Made by a program: the position numbers and the translations under genes
Notes under the pieces: generated by a model
Database searches by the model: none
What the model saw: only the letters and a program-made list of their open reading frames with translations
What the model was told of the DNA's origin: nothing
Shown here: piece by piece, positions 1-7,988 of the stretch
How positions within the stretch are numbered: position 1 is the first letter of the stretch
How the letters are laid out: every line of letters begins with the position of its first letter
DNA from: Palsa-506 sp963836355
Lineage (GTDB): Bacteria; Actinomycetota; Actinomycetes; Streptosporangiales; Streptosporangiaceae
Assembly: GCA_963836355.1 (NCBI GenBank)
Contig: CAWIJO010000009.1
Location: 62,001 to 126,000, forward strand
Direction of reading: 5' to 3'
DNA length: 64,000 nt

Positions 1-54
1 CGAACCCCACGGCAGGTCCGCGAGGAATACCTGGAACGGCAGTCCGCAGCGTGA

Positions 55-204
55 ATTAACCACAAATACGCTGTCCGGAAAGCCCGGGGCAGATCAATCA
101 AAGGAACGATCACCGGCGGCACCATGGCCTACCGCCACGCCACCGGCACCATCACCGGAGCGAGCTTCAACGGCGGGTCACACCTCACCGTCACCTATCA
201 CTGA
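55..204 (+). pseudogene. Fragment of an allene-oxide-cyclase/dirigent-like barrel protein
   Basis: This open stretch has no credible start of its own; a stop codon lies just before it at 52-54. Its C-terminal half contains glycine-threonine repeats (ITGGTMAYRHATGTITG) followed by a hydrophobic strand and a stop. That resembles the last strands of secreted AOC/dirigent-type beta-barrel proteins. The first 54 bases may be the end of another reading frame that enters from outside the window. I read the stretch as a 3' remnant of a longer gene. The family assignment rests on a short motif only. Confidence 0.35.
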
Positions 205-262
205 CCTCCGCGCCCTGACAGGGCGGCAAGACCCTGCCGCTGTCGCAGCGGAATGGGTCATC

Positions 263-1183
263 TCAACGCCCACGGCTTCGGTTGCGCATGAAGTCGGCGA
301 CAACGCGCCCGAGCTCGTCGCCGGCGTCTTCCTGGAGGAAGTGGCCGGCGTTCTCGATGATGGGATGGGTCAGGCCCCGCGTACCGGAGAGGAGTCGGCG
401 CATGATCGGTGCCATGGCGCCCGTGATCGGGTCGCCGTCGCTGAACGTCAGCAGGAACGGCGTGTCGCTGGTCTTCAGCACCTCCCAGGCCGCGCGGTTG
501 GCTGCACTCGCCGGGTCGTCCGGGCGGGTGGGCACCAGACCGGGCATCGCTCGAGCTCCGGCCTTGGCGCGCTCCTCGGGGAAGGGCGCGTCGCACGCCG
601 CACGGATGTGATCGGTCATCGGGCGCACACAGCCGGCGGCGACCAGGCGCCCGATGTCGAGGACCTCGGCCTTCTCGACCGCGGTACGGAACTGCCACCA
701 GATCTCGGGCATGTCGAAGTCGCCGGCCGGCAGCCCGGTGTTGGCCGCGACCACCCTCGCGAAGCGCTCGGGATGCTCGGCGACGAGGCGAAGCCCGATC
801 AGGCCTCCCCAGTCCTGACCGACCAGTGTGATCTCACCCAGATCGAGATGGTCGAAGGCCAACTGCCGGGTCCACTCGACCATTCGCGCGAGGGTGTAGT
901 CGTCCCGGCGAAGCGGCTTGTCGGAGCGGCCGAAGCCGACCAGATCGGGAGCCACGCAGCGGATGCCGTCCTCGACGAGCACCCGGATCACGTGACGGTA
1001 GAGGAAGGACCAGGACGGCTCGCCGTGCAGCAGCAACGCGACCGGCGCGTCGGCAGGCCCGACATCGACATACGCCATGCGCAGCGTGCCCCCGTCGGGG
1101 TCGGTCACCTCGGCGTACGCCGGCTCCCAGGGGAAGTCCGGAAGATGGTCGAAAGCAGCGTCCGGGGTGCGGTAGACCTCCAT
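263..1183 (-). CDS. Haloalkane dehalogenase-like alpha/beta hydrolase
   Basis: A 306-residue alpha/beta hydrolase, the usual size for haloalkane dehalogenases, which cleave carbon-halogen bonds hydrolytically in the cytoplasm. Visible signatures are the oxyanion-hole segment HGEPSWSFLYR (about residues 50-60), the nucleophile elbow GQDWGG with aspartate in place of the serine of esterases, an acidic segment FSDGDPI, and the C-terminal histidine in NAGHFLQED. I chose the ATG at 1183 because the protein there starts with the family-typical MEVYRTPD...F..LPDFP; a longer frame upstream adds only low-complexity residues. Directly upstream on the same strand is a truncated VOC gene, so the locus has been rearranged. 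The substrate cannot be read from the sequence. Confidence 0.88.
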   Translation of the reverse strand: MEVYRTPDAAFDHLPDFPWEPAYAEVTDPDGGTLRMAYVDVGPADAPVALLLHGEPSWSFLYRHVIRVLVEDGIRCVAPDLVGFGRSDKPLRRDDYTLARMVEWTRQLAFDHLDLGEITLVGQDWGGLIGLRLVAEHPERFARVVAANTGLPAGDFDMPEIWWQFRTAVEKAEVLDIGRLVAAGCVRPMTDHIRAACDAPFPEERAKAGARAMPGLVPTRPDDPASAANRAAWEVLKTSDTPFLLTFSDGDPITGAMAPIMRRLLSGTRGLTHPIIENAGHFLQEDAGDELGRVVADFMRNRSRGR

Positions 1184-1299
1184 GGCCGCACACAATGCCA
1201 GGCCACCGCTCCACCTCGAGGACCTGCCGACGCCATTCCCGGAGCGCGGCCCGACCGGATTGGGGCTCACCGACGACTCCCGGGATGACTGCTGGCCGA

Positions 1300-1455
1300 T
1301 CAGGCGTCTTCGAACATGGCGGCGAGCTGCGCCTCGAGCTCCTCCACCGGGATCTCCCGCAGTGGCTGGTCGAAGGCCCATCGGTGACCCGACGGGTCCA
1401 GGACCTCTCCCGTCCGCACACCCCAGAACGCATCCTTGAGCGGGCAGAGCAGAGC
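1300..1455 (-). pseudogene. 3' remnant of a VOC/glyoxalase (PhnB-like) gene
   Basis: The minus strand encodes about 50 residues that match the C-terminus of PhnB-type vicinal-oxygen-chelate proteins: a FWG...VLDPSGHRWAF strand motif followed by a short helix ending at TGA (1300-1302). The glutamate or histidine ligands earlier in the fold, and any start codon, are missing. The frame runs directly into the end of the neighbouring membrane-protein gene. The 5' two thirds were therefore lost, probably by deletion. Confidence 0.6.
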
Positions 1456-1480
1456 GTGCGCGGGCGAGGCCTGCCTGCCG

Positions 1481-1867
1481 TCAGCCGCGCACGCGCAGGA
1501 CCACGACGGCGACTATGTAGGCGAGGCCGCCGAGGCCGAGCAGCCAGTCGTAGGGGGCACCGCTGCCGCCGCGGGCGATGGAAATCGCGAACGCGACGAT
1601 CAGAGCCGCCAGCACGACGCAGCCGGCAAGCGAGGTCGCCTTCAGATCGATGGTGTTGATGCGCTCGTCCCGCCGGTCCAGCAGGCCCTTGACGGTCTCG
1701 CTGCGGCGGCGCACCAGCCACAGCAGCCCGGCGAACGCCACCATGACCACGAGCCCACCGACCCCGAACCAGCTTCGCCCGCCGATCAGGCCTGCTACCA
1801 GGTACACGATTCCGCCAGCGACCGCGATCGCCGGCACGGTGAGCTCGGTCGCGCTAGGCGTCCTCAT
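1481..1867 (-). CDS. Four-helix membrane protein of an XRE operon
   Basis: A 128-residue integral membrane protein with four hydrophobic segments (roughly residues 10-29, 35-52, 77-97 and 106-125). A charged loop, RRRSETVKGLLDRRDERINTID, lies between the second and third. It is the last of three overlapping minus-strand genes: its ATG lies inside the 3' end of the HTH gene (14 bp overlap), so translation is probably coupled. Small membrane proteins beside a short XRE regulator of this type are common in actinobacteria and Firmicutes, but no function is established. I do not recognise the family by name. Confidence 0.75.
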   Translation of the reverse strand: MRTPSATELTVPAIAVAGGIVYLVAGLIGGRSWFGVGGLVVMVAFAGLLWLVRRRSETVKGLLDRRDERINTIDLKATSLAGCVVLAALIVAFAISIARGGSGAPYDWLLGLGGLAYIVAVVVLRVRG

Positions 1868-2048
1868 GGAAGATCTCCTCCACGGCCGCGCCGAAGAAGC
1901 GGCCCATGGCCAGGGCCAGTGGAAGCGACGGCAGGTACCGTCCCGCCTCGATCGAGTTGATCGTTTGGCGCGAGACGCCCAGTGCGTGCCCCAGCTCGGC
2001 CTGCGAGATCCCGCGCGTCGTCCTCATCGCCCGAACTTCATTTCGCAT
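1854..2048 (-). CDS. Short XRE-family HTH regulator (YgzD/Cro-like)
   Basis: A 64-residue single-domain repressor made almost entirely of a Cro/CI helix-turn-helix. The recognition region is ISQAELGHALGVSRQTINSIEAGRYLPSLPLAL, followed by a short amphipathic tail typical of YgzD/YozG-like proteins that dimerise as minimal DNA-binding units. It lies between two small membrane-protein genes and overlaps both. The twin palindromes ahead of the first gene of this operon (2264-2310) are its most likely binding sites, giving an autoregulated unit. The HTH call is firm; the target is inferred from position. Confidence 0.85.
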   Translation of the reverse strand: MRNEVRAMRTTRGISQAELGHALGVSRQTINSIEAGRYLPSLPLALAMGRFFGAAVEEIFHEDA

Positions 2049-2262
2049 GCCGGCGTCCGCACCCGCCCGGCCGATCGCCGCTGAACACCGCGATCGCAGC
2101 CGCGACGAAGATGGGGATCAGAACACCGGGCTGAATGGAATCGACGACGATGACATTGATCGCTATCGCGGCCGCGGCCAGTGTGAGGAGAACGGGCCAC
2201 AGGAGACGGGACAGAGGGTTCGGGTCCGGACGGTGATCCGGGTCCGGGGGTGTTCGTGTCAT
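2038..2262 (-). CDS. Small two-helix membrane protein, first gene of the XRE operon
   Basis: A 74-residue protein with a proline/aspartate-rich N-terminus and two hydrophobic segments (about residues 20-38 and 43-58). Its 3' end overlaps the HTH start by 11 bp, and its ATG at 2262 directly abuts the first of two palindromic sites. No Shine-Dalgarno sequence precedes this ATG, so a leaderless transcript is possible. An in-frame ATG at 2298 is the alternative start and would place the palindrome inside the gene. The tail after the second helix (GDRPGGCGRRHAK) is poor in family-like features and may reflect a changed C-terminus. Function unknown. Confidence 0.55.
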   Translation of the reverse strand: MTRTPPDPDHRPDPNPLSRLLWPVLLTLAAAAIAINVIVVDSIQPGVLIPIFVAAAIAVFSGDRPGGCGRRHAK

Positions 2263-2263
2263 A

Positions 2264-2310
2264 TGACAAGCGTGCTTGACATCATCCGGGTATGTCAAAC
2301 GAGCTTGTCA
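2264..2310 (-). promoter_or_regulatory. Twin palindromic operator of the XRE operon
   Basis: Two 18-bp imperfect palindromes, TGACAAGCGTGCTTGACA (2264-2281) and TGTCAAACGAGCTTGTCA (2293-2310), fit the shared consensus TGWCAA-N6-TTGWCA. Their centres are 29 bp apart. The first touches the start codon of the leading gene at 2262. Duplicated symmetric sites at the head of an operon that encodes its own small XRE repressor are a standard autoregulation layout. Confidence 0.6.
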
Positions 2311-2381
2311 TCTTGGACATCGGCGTCACGGCGGACTTGCGGCACCCAGCCCCGTCGTTTGGCTGCTCCGGTCGAGATGAC

Positions 2382-3011
2382 CTACCGGAGTGCCCGAGGG
2401 CGTCGCTTGTCGAGCGTCACGTTTCCGGCCCGGGCGGTGGGTCCGCGCCCGAGCACCCAGGCGGCGTACCCGATGAACACGAGTCCGGCGCCGGCGCCGG
2501 CCGCCGCGCTCGGCGCCAAGTAGCTGGCGAGCCCGAGGTACGCCGCAGCCACCGCGATGACCGCCACCACCAGACCAACAGAGGCAAGGGCGCCAGCGTG
2601 GAAGATTCTGGCCAGAGGGACGAAGTGGACACCGACGACGAACAGCGTCCATGCGGCGTCGTAGTCCGGATGACCGACCGCGGCAAGGAGCCAGTTCCCG
2701 CCCCCGATCAGCACCACCTCGACCGCCACGGTCACCCAATAGCGATGGCGGACCCTCGGGTCCGCCATCGCTGAGCCGGTCGTCGTACGCCGGCGCACCA
2801 ACAACACCACCAGCGCAACCAGGAGGAGCGCCGAGACCACCGACCCCGCGGCCAGGTAGGGAACCCACGACGACGGTGGGTCCGCCTGGGCCCAGCCGAA
2901 CCAGGCAATCCCTGCGAAAGCCAGAACCGCCGCACCGATCACCTCGCCGCGGTCCCAGACCGGCGCCGTTGGTGGCGAAGCGTCGGCGGCTCTTGTCGAG
3001 ACGGAAGCCAT
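2382..3011 (-). CDS. Conserved multi-helix membrane protein
   Basis: A 209-residue protein with about six hydrophobic segments, starting with an N-terminal helix at roughly residues 24-40 and ending with a helix before a basic tail. A central stretch, HPDYDAAWTLFVVGVHFVPLARIF, resembles uncharacterised actinobacterial membrane proteins described only as hypothetical. The ATG at 3011 follows a GGGAGG ribosome-binding site on the minus strand and is preferred to longer upstream starts. It is transcribed in the same direction as the XRE operon but lies ahead of that operon's operators, so it is probably a separate unit. No function can be assigned. Confidence 0.65.
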   Translation of the reverse strand: MASVSTRAADASPPTAPVWDRGEVIGAAVLAFAGIAWFGWAQADPPSSWVPYLAAGSVVSALLLVALVVLLVRRRTTTGSAMADPRVRHRYWVTVAVEVVLIGGGNWLLAAVGHPDYDAAWTLFVVGVHFVPLARIFHAGALASVGLVVAVIAVAAAYLGLASYLAPSAAAGAGAGLVFIGYAAWVLGRGPTARAGNVTLDKRRPRALR

Positions 3012-3690
3012 GGTCCTCCCAGTAGTCGTACATCGGGGCCCTCCGGTCCACCGTAACCACAGTTCGTGATCGCGGTAGACGGGGCCGCAGCATTGAGCTT
3101 CCTCTCGTGTCACAACGCACCGGCAAGACCACCTCTGCAAACCCCGTCAGCCTCGTCGGGCCGACAACGGAGCGCCAGCCCTTCCCGCGAGGGACCGGGA
3201 CCCGGTCGAACGCAGCGCCAACTCGTTGACGGTGCGGCCCCGAACCCGACCGCGTTCCGCAGGGCGAACCGCAGTAGGAGCTGGACGTCGTCACCTGGCC
3301 CGAGCATTCCCGCTGTTCCGCACGCGGATCCGCTATCGGGTGGGATGTCCCGTATCCCGCTCCTCAGCGGGACGCCGCCGTCCGCCGCCGCTTGCACGAT
3401 GACGGCGGCCCTTGAAGGTTCGTCAAACGGGACGCCCCTTTACCGACTGCGTACTTTGAGCGCCTCGTTCGAATCCCTCGAACCGTTCAGGGTTCGCCGC
3501 GGAGCGGTGGTCGTAGTTCTCGTAGGCAACATCTCTCATTGAGCCACTGGCGGACACCGACGAGTTGCTGCCGATGCGGCTGCACCGCCCATCGGGGCCG
3601 TCGGCATCTCAATCTCAGCCGGTGGTCCGTCCGGGACATGCCGACGGTGCTGTTCAGTGACGGCCTTGGAACACCGACGCTGGTCTGGCT
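3012..3690. other. Long gap without a recognisable gene
   Basis: Neither strand shows a frame with family-like sequence, a ribosome-binding site and an unbiased composition. The open frames present are arginine- and proline-rich shadows. A GC hairpin (cccgctcctcagcggg, near 3356-3371) is visible. The stretch separates a minus-strand membrane protein from a minus-strand acetyltransferase and may be degraded coding DNA. Confidence 0.5.
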
Positions 3691-4221
3691 TCACCGAGGG
3701 GTCGCTTCACCTCGGAGCCTCGACCATATCTGCAGGTCGTGCACCTTGCCGTTGTTGTACCAGCACTGTCGCATGAGCCCTTCCATGGTGAAGCCTGCCT
3801 TCTCGGCGACCCGTTGTGACGGCGCGTTGTCCGGGTGGATGTTGAGCTGGAGGCGCTCGATCCTGTGGCGAGCGAAGAGGTACGCCCCCAGCATCTGCAG
3901 CGCCTCGGTCGCGTACCCCTTCGTGCGGTGTTCAGGTCCGAACACGAGGTAGGAGAGCTCGAAGCCGATCAGGTAGCTGGCGATGGGGAAGAACTCGATC
4001 TCGCCCACCATCTCCTCGTCGGCGGCTCTGACCATCACCAACATCCCTTCGTCGTCGGTCCAGAACCCGTCCGTATCGAACTTGCGGCGGAAGACGGGCT
4101 CGGCCTGGAGCCCGAGTGGGAAGTAGCACCCCCGGTGCGAAAGCGAGTTCAAGTTCGTGTACAGCTCGTCGAGATCGTGCCGCCGGACCGGACGGAGCCA
4201 GAGGCGCTCACTCCGCAGCAC
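3691..4221 (-). CDS. GNAT acetyltransferase, RimJ/RimL type
   Basis: A 176-residue N-acetyltransferase that transfers acetyl from acetyl-CoA to an amine. The N-terminal strand SERLWLRPVRRHDLDELY is characteristic of RimJ/RimL-type GNATs. The acetyl-CoA loop region GPEHRTKGYATEALQMLGAYLF and the final QRVAEKAGFTMEGLMRQ block follow in the normal order. The GTG at 4221 lies two bases beyond the stop of the upstream gene, suggesting translational coupling; an ATG at 4290 inside that gene is the alternative. It ends a minus-strand run with the nitroreductase-like and MddA-like genes. The acceptor is unknown; antibiotics and ribosomal proteins are both known for this fold. Confidence 0.8.
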   Translation of the reverse strand: MLRSERLWLRPVRRHDLDELYTNLNSLSHRGCYFPLGLQAEPVFRRKFDTDGFWTDDEGMLVMVRAADEEMVGEIEFFPIASYLIGFELSYLVFGPEHRTKGYATEALQMLGAYLFARHRIERLQLNIHPDNAPSQRVAEKAGFTMEGLMRQCWYNNGKVHDLQIWSRLRGEATPR

Positions 4222-4223
4222 GG

Positions 4224-5573
4224 CTATAGCTCGCGGCCCTGCGCGGCGGAGCCACCCACCCGGGCCGGCCGCGCGGACGACTCGTGCCACCGGTCCCAGT
4301 GGCTGCTGTGCGTGGACAGGTACGCCCCGGGATGGAAGTGCAGGTCGTAGAACTCGGTATCGAGATGCACCGCCTGCACGAACCCAGTCAGCACGATGGT
4401 GGTCGGCGTCGATGGGAACCGACCGTGGGTGTCGTAGACATACTGAGCGATCTCACCGAGGCACGCGACGAACTCCTCGCCGTAGGGTGCGACCTGGCTC
4501 TTGATCTTCCGGGTCTGTTTCCACGGGCCCGGGGTCGCGGGGTCGTAGGCTCCCCCCGACCCGAACTTGCGACGGACGAAGAGTTCGACCGCTGCTCGCA
4601 TGTCGGTCTGGTAGGGCGGGCACAGGGCCTCGTACAGGCCGTCGAGGCCCACCGGGTTCGGCATCGTCCAGCGCTCGTCCTCCACGAACCGGAACCCAAG
4701 TCCAGCGACGCCCTGACTCGCGAAGGCACCCAGGACGCTCCAGCGGTTCAGGCCGGACAAGAACAAGCCACCCAAACCCATCGCCTGCATCGTAAGGACG
4801 ACGTTGTGGGCCATGAAGTCCAGCTCTGCGCAGTTGGCCTCGTAGGCCATCTGTTGGAGGACCGACAGAGGGGTGGGCCGAGAGTCGTCCAGCAGTCCGC
4901 TGCGCACGAACGGCGCGAGGTCACCAGCCGGGCGCCCAGCAGCATCGTCCACGATCAAGCTGCCATTGGCGATGGACATCGCCAGCAGCCCCAGAACCTG
5001 TTCGCTGGCATCACCGACAGGCATGAACAGCGTCGAGCCCGGGGCGTTGGCCATCCACAGGTTGGGCGGAAGCATGTGGGGTGGCCGAGCCGGCAGGTCC
5101 AGCCGTTCGCCAGACAGCCTGGTGGTGTGCTCCCGGCACGCGGCCAGGACCTGGTCGGCGCCCTCATCGACTCCGTCGCCGAGCTCCTGCATGCGGGTCG
5201 GGGTGGCGTCGCGGGTGTTGGTCAAGTAGGTGCCGGAGTCGTCGGTGAAGAAGAGAACCGGGGTGCCGAACCCGGCGGCGGTCGGTGCCGTGCGGCCAGT
5301 GAACCGCTGGGTGTAGTGCGCGTGGGCGTCGGCACGGTCGGGTCCGAAGAGTACGCCGAAGTTCCAGCCACTCACGCCGGTCGCGGCGGCGACGAGGACG
5401 TCGCGCTCGAGCTTGGTCAGCGGCGCAGGTCCGGCGCGGGAGGTGAAGGCGAGCGGTCCCGAGGGAAGGGTCATGCCCATCCCGAACCGCCGCGAGCGCC
5501 TCCCGAAGATGGCAGCGAGCAGGGGGAACGAGAGCAGTTCCTCCAGCGGGTCCTTCGGCGCCCTCTCAGGCAT
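4224..5573 (-). CDS. Nitroreductase-like conserved hypothetical protein
   Basis: A 449-residue protein. Near the N-terminus it has FGRRSRRFGMGM, and about 20 residues later LTKLERDVLVAAATGVSGWNF. The RRS/R pattern followed by an alanine-rich helix is reminiscent of the FMN-binding start of nitroreductase-fold proteins. The rest (long acidic and aromatic segments, HFHPGAYLSTHSSHWDRWHESS near the end) resembles actinobacterial proteins annotated only as hypothetical. It overlaps the MddA-like gene by 8 bp and is followed after two bases by the acetyltransferase, so the three are probably co-transcribed. The redox assignment is tentative; flavin binding is inferred from motif spacing only. Confidence 0.55.
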   Translation of the reverse strand: MPERAPKDPLEELLSFPLLAAIFGRRSRRFGMGMTLPSGPLAFTSRAGPAPLTKLERDVLVAAATGVSGWNFGVLFGPDRADAHAHYTQRFTGRTAPTAAGFGTPVLFFTDDSGTYLTNTRDATPTRMQELGDGVDEGADQVLAACREHTTRLSGERLDLPARPPHMLPPNLWMANAPGSTLFMPVGDASEQVLGLLAMSIANGSLIVDDAAGRPAGDLAPFVRSGLLDDSRPTPLSVLQQMAYEANCAELDFMAHNVVLTMQAMGLGGLFLSGLNRWSVLGAFASQGVAGLGFRFVEDERWTMPNPVGLDGLYEALCPPYQTDMRAAVELFVRRKFGSGGAYDPATPGPWKQTRKIKSQVAPYGEEFVACLGEIAQYVYDTHGRFPSTPTTIVLTGFVQAVHLDTEFYDLHFHPGAYLSTHSSHWDRWHESSARPARVGGSAAQGREL

Positions 5574-6330
5574 GTCGATTCACCGCCCGTCGCACCGCCT
5601 GCAGCGACGGCCTCGGCAAGAACCTCGGAACCCGCGCCTGATAGGCGCTATATGCCTCGCCGAACTGACTACGCAGGTCGCGCTCCTCGAATCGGACGCC
5701 GATCAGGATGTAGCCGGTCCCCAGGGCTGCAAAGAGGAGACGGCCCGCGCTCATGTCGGGCGCGGCCCAGAACGCGATGATGAAGCCGACCATGATCGGG
5801 TGACGCACCAGCCGGTAAACGAAGGGTTGGCGGAAACCGGTCGGCTCATGGCTTCGCTCCCGGGCGTACGCCGCGACCTGGCGCAGTCCGAACAGGTCGA
5901 AGTGGTCGATCAGGAACGTGCTCCCGACCACCGTGATCCACCCCGCGACGTACACCACGTGCAGCAGCAGCCGGGTCACCTCACCGTCCACCGACCATAC
6001 GATGGCGGGCAGCGGTTGCCACGCCGAGACCACGAAGGCGAGCAGCAGGGTCGCTGCGAGCACGAAGGTGCTGCGTTCGATCTCCTCGGGGATGAACCGG
6101 GTCCACCAACGCTTGAAGGCCGGCCGGGCCATCACGGTGTGCTGGACCGCGAAGAGTCCCAGCAGAACCGCGTCGATGAGGACGGAGACCCAGACCGAAC
6201 CTACCGATCCCTCGTCTATGCCTCTCGGCACCGCGACGTTCGACAGGAAGCCGATCGTGTAAACCAACACGGCCAGGAACAGCGCATACACAACCGCCCC
6301 GTAGCCGATAACCAGAACCCGTCGACGCAT
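5566..6330 (-). CDS. mddA: Methanethiol S-methyltransferase-like membrane protein (MddA/ICMT family)
   Basis: A 254-residue polytopic membrane protein of the isoprenylcysteine-methyltransferase superfamily. Features shared with MddA, which methylates methanethiol to dimethyl sulfide using S-adenosylmethionine, are VQHTVMARPAFKRWW in the second loop, ERSTFVL, and the SAM-binding block FVYRLVRHPIMVGFIIAFWAAP with the paired ...RFEERDL near the C-terminus. The ATG at 6330 has a strong GGAGGGAG site six bases upstream; earlier in-frame starts are dropped. It heads the minus-strand run and is divergent from an HxlR regulator. The substrate could differ from methanethiol, since relatives act on other small thiols or lipids. 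Confidence 0.78.
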   Translation of the reverse strand: MRRRVLVIGYGAVVYALFLAVLVYTIGFLSNVAVPRGIDEGSVGSVWVSVLIDAVLLGLFAVQHTVMARPAFKRWWTRFIPEEIERSTFVLAATLLLAFVVSAWQPLPAIVWSVDGEVTRLLLHVVYVAGWITVVGSTFLIDHFDLFGLRQVAAYARERSHEPTGFRQPFVYRLVRHPIMVGFIIAFWAAPDMSAGRLLFAALGTGYILIGVRFEERDLRSQFGEAYSAYQARVPRFLPRPSLQAVRRAVNRHA

Positions 6331-6466
6331 CACGGCTCCCTCCGACCCCGTCGACCCAACCGACGTGGGCCACGAGATCCAACCTGCGCGTCGGCCATTG
6401 CCCTCATCCAGTGAACAATGTGTACTGGCCGGACCCGCCCAGTGACCGAGCATCGGAGGCGCCGTC

Positions 6467-7141
6467 ATGTCCAGGGCCGGCTACGGCCAGTACTGTCCGG
6501 TCGCGAAGGCCGCCGAGCTCATCGACCAGCGGTGGACACTGCTGGTCATCCGTGAACTCTTGGCCGGCAACACGAAGTTCAACGACCTGCACCGCGGCGT
6601 CCCACTCATGTCGCGGACCTTACTGTCCAGGCGCCTCCGACAACTGGTGGCGAACGGCTTCGTGGAAAGACGCTTGCAGCCGGACGGTCCCACCTACCAG
6701 CTCACCGAGGCCGGCGAACAGTTCCGCGACATCATCCAGGCACTGGGCGAATGGGGAGTGAGGTGGATCGACTCGCTCAACGACGAGGATCTCGACCCCG
6801 CCTTCCTCCTCTGGGACATGCAAAGGAGCATCGACCTCGAGGCCCTCCCCACCCATCGCGTAGTGGTCGCCATCACCTTCCGTGAACTCCAGGGCAACCT
6901 TCGTGATTGGTGGCTGGTGCTGACCCCCGCCGAGGTGGATGTATGCGAGCACGACCCCGGCTACGGCACCGACCTCTCACTCGACACCCAACTACGCACC
7001 TTCGTACGAGTCTGGCGGGGAGACCTCGACTGGGACGAAGCCGTCCAGGCAGGCGGGCTGCTCGTCGGCGGCCCCACCGAGCTGCGAAGGCAACTGCGCC
7101 AGTGGCTCAAGCTCAGTCACTTCTCGTCCGTTACGAGGTAG
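6467..7141 (+). CDS. HxlR-family transcriptional regulator
   Basis: A 224-residue regulator. The N-terminal HxlR winged-helix domain (about residues 6-100) is clear: YCPVAKAAELIDQRWTLLVIRELL, then PLMSRTLLSRRLRQLVANGFVERR and YQLTEAGEQFRDI. HxlR proteins often respond to electrophiles through the N-terminal cysteine, which is present here at position 10. The C-terminal half (about 110-220) looks like the SCP2-type sterol-carrier fold found fused to many actinobacterial HxlR regulators. The gene is divergent from the MddA-like operon with a 136-bp shared promoter region, so control of that operon is likely. Confidence 0.88.
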   Translation: MSRAGYGQYCPVAKAAELIDQRWTLLVIRELLAGNTKFNDLHRGVPLMSRTLLSRRLRQLVANGFVERRLQPDGPTYQLTEAGEQFRDIIQALGEWGVRWIDSLNDEDLDPAFLLWDMQRSIDLEALPTHRVVVAITFRELQGNLRDWWLVLTPAEVDVCEHDPGYGTDLSLDTQLRTFVRVWRGDLDWDEAVQAGGLLVGGPTELRRQLRQWLKLSHFSSVTR

Positions 7142-7218
7142 CCCTATCTGTCGGGAAGTGGCCAGCGCCGCGATCGGCAGTTCTGCGAGCGTCAATTACC
7201 TCACCTTGTTCCGTGGAA

Positions 7219-7286
7219 GGATCCCGTACTGGTCACGCTCCCGCGTGCCGATCCCGCTGTGGCACGCTCCGCGTGCCGATCGGTCA
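7219..7286. repeat. Dispersed palindromic repeat, copy 1
   Basis: A GC hairpin-forming segment that starts GGATCCCGTACTGGTCACG and continues with CGCGTG and GATCCC blocks, immediately followed by a second shorter copy of the core (GGCACGCTCCGCGTGCC). Nearly the same 36 bases recur at 10098. Here it sits between two convergent genes and could act as a bidirectional terminator. Confidence 0.5.
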
Positions 7287-7883
7287 GTGGGGCCAGACGG
7301 GTTGAGCTCGATTTGCCGCAGCCACAATCTCTGCGGCATCCAGGTGACTCGTGGTCGGCTCGATGCCGACGTGGGACCACTGGCACACGATGGTCAATGA
7401 ACCAGCTGGGGGCAGGGGCCAGAGCCAGTAGTCACGCTCGACGCTTCGGTCGCCACCGCCACCACCTCGTCCCATGAGCACGGCGTGGTCTGGAGTCCGT
7501 TCGGCACCGGCCAGGGCAAGGTCGGGCCTTGTATCGACGTTCGTCGCGCGCCGCCCGTCCGCGAACTGAAAGCCCCACTTCAGTCGGCCACGTTGCCACT
7601 CCTCGTCCTGGTCGTGTCGATACGGACCGTTGAACACCTCATCGTGCAGGTCCAAGCGCCTCAGTCGCGCGCGTGTGCGAACGTGCAGGGTCATGGCTAA
7701 CCCAGCCGGGAAGACCCGCAATCCGGTCAGCATCACCGCGGTCTGGTCCGAGCGGCCAATGATCAGCTCAACCGGCACTACTCCTGGGAGGACGTCGTCC
7801 GGTGGGTTCAGCCAAACCGGCTGAGGTACGTCGTCTTCCGGCTCCACGGGAGGACGCACAGGATCTGGGAAGAAGTCGCTCAC
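7284..7883 (-). CDS. Conserved hypothetical protein
   Basis: A 199-residue soluble protein with a proline- and acid-rich N-terminus, a beta-rich middle (QTAVMLTGLRVFPAGLAMTLHVRTR) and a C-terminus rich in WLWPLPPAGSLTIVCQWSHVGI followed by an alanine helix. It looks like a family of uncharacterised actinobacterial proteins of about 190-200 residues, which supports it as a real gene. It has no signal peptide, membrane segment or recognisable active site. It is convergent with the HxlR gene, the palindromic repeat lying between their ends. Function unknown. Confidence 0.65.
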   Translation of the reverse strand: MSDFFPDPVRPPVEPEDDVPQPVWLNPPDDVLPGVVPVELIIGRSDQTAVMLTGLRVFPAGLAMTLHVRTRARLRRLDLHDEVFNGPYRHDQDEEWQRGRLKWGFQFADGRRATNVDTRPDLALAGAERTPDHAVLMGRGGGGGDRSVERDYWLWPLPPAGSLTIVCQWSHVGIEPTTSHLDAAEIVAAANRAQPVWPH

Positions 7884-7988
7884 GCGATGATCCTGACACC
7901 TCGGCTTGATCCTGAGCAGCAGGTGTCACAAGGGGATCGCCGTGCGGGACGCGCCCCGTGATCCAGTTTCTGACGGTTGCGGCTTTCT

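Noticed and set aside
1184..1381. Long N-terminal extension of the haloalkane dehalogenase from 1381
   Set aside because: The extra 66 residues are low-complexity and overlap the VOC remnant; the conserved N-terminus starts at 1183.
3460..3490. GTTCGAATCCC, a T-loop-like string that could suggest a tRNA or att core
   Set aside because: The bases on each side do not pair into a T-stem, and no acceptor, D-arm or anticodon arm can be formed around it.
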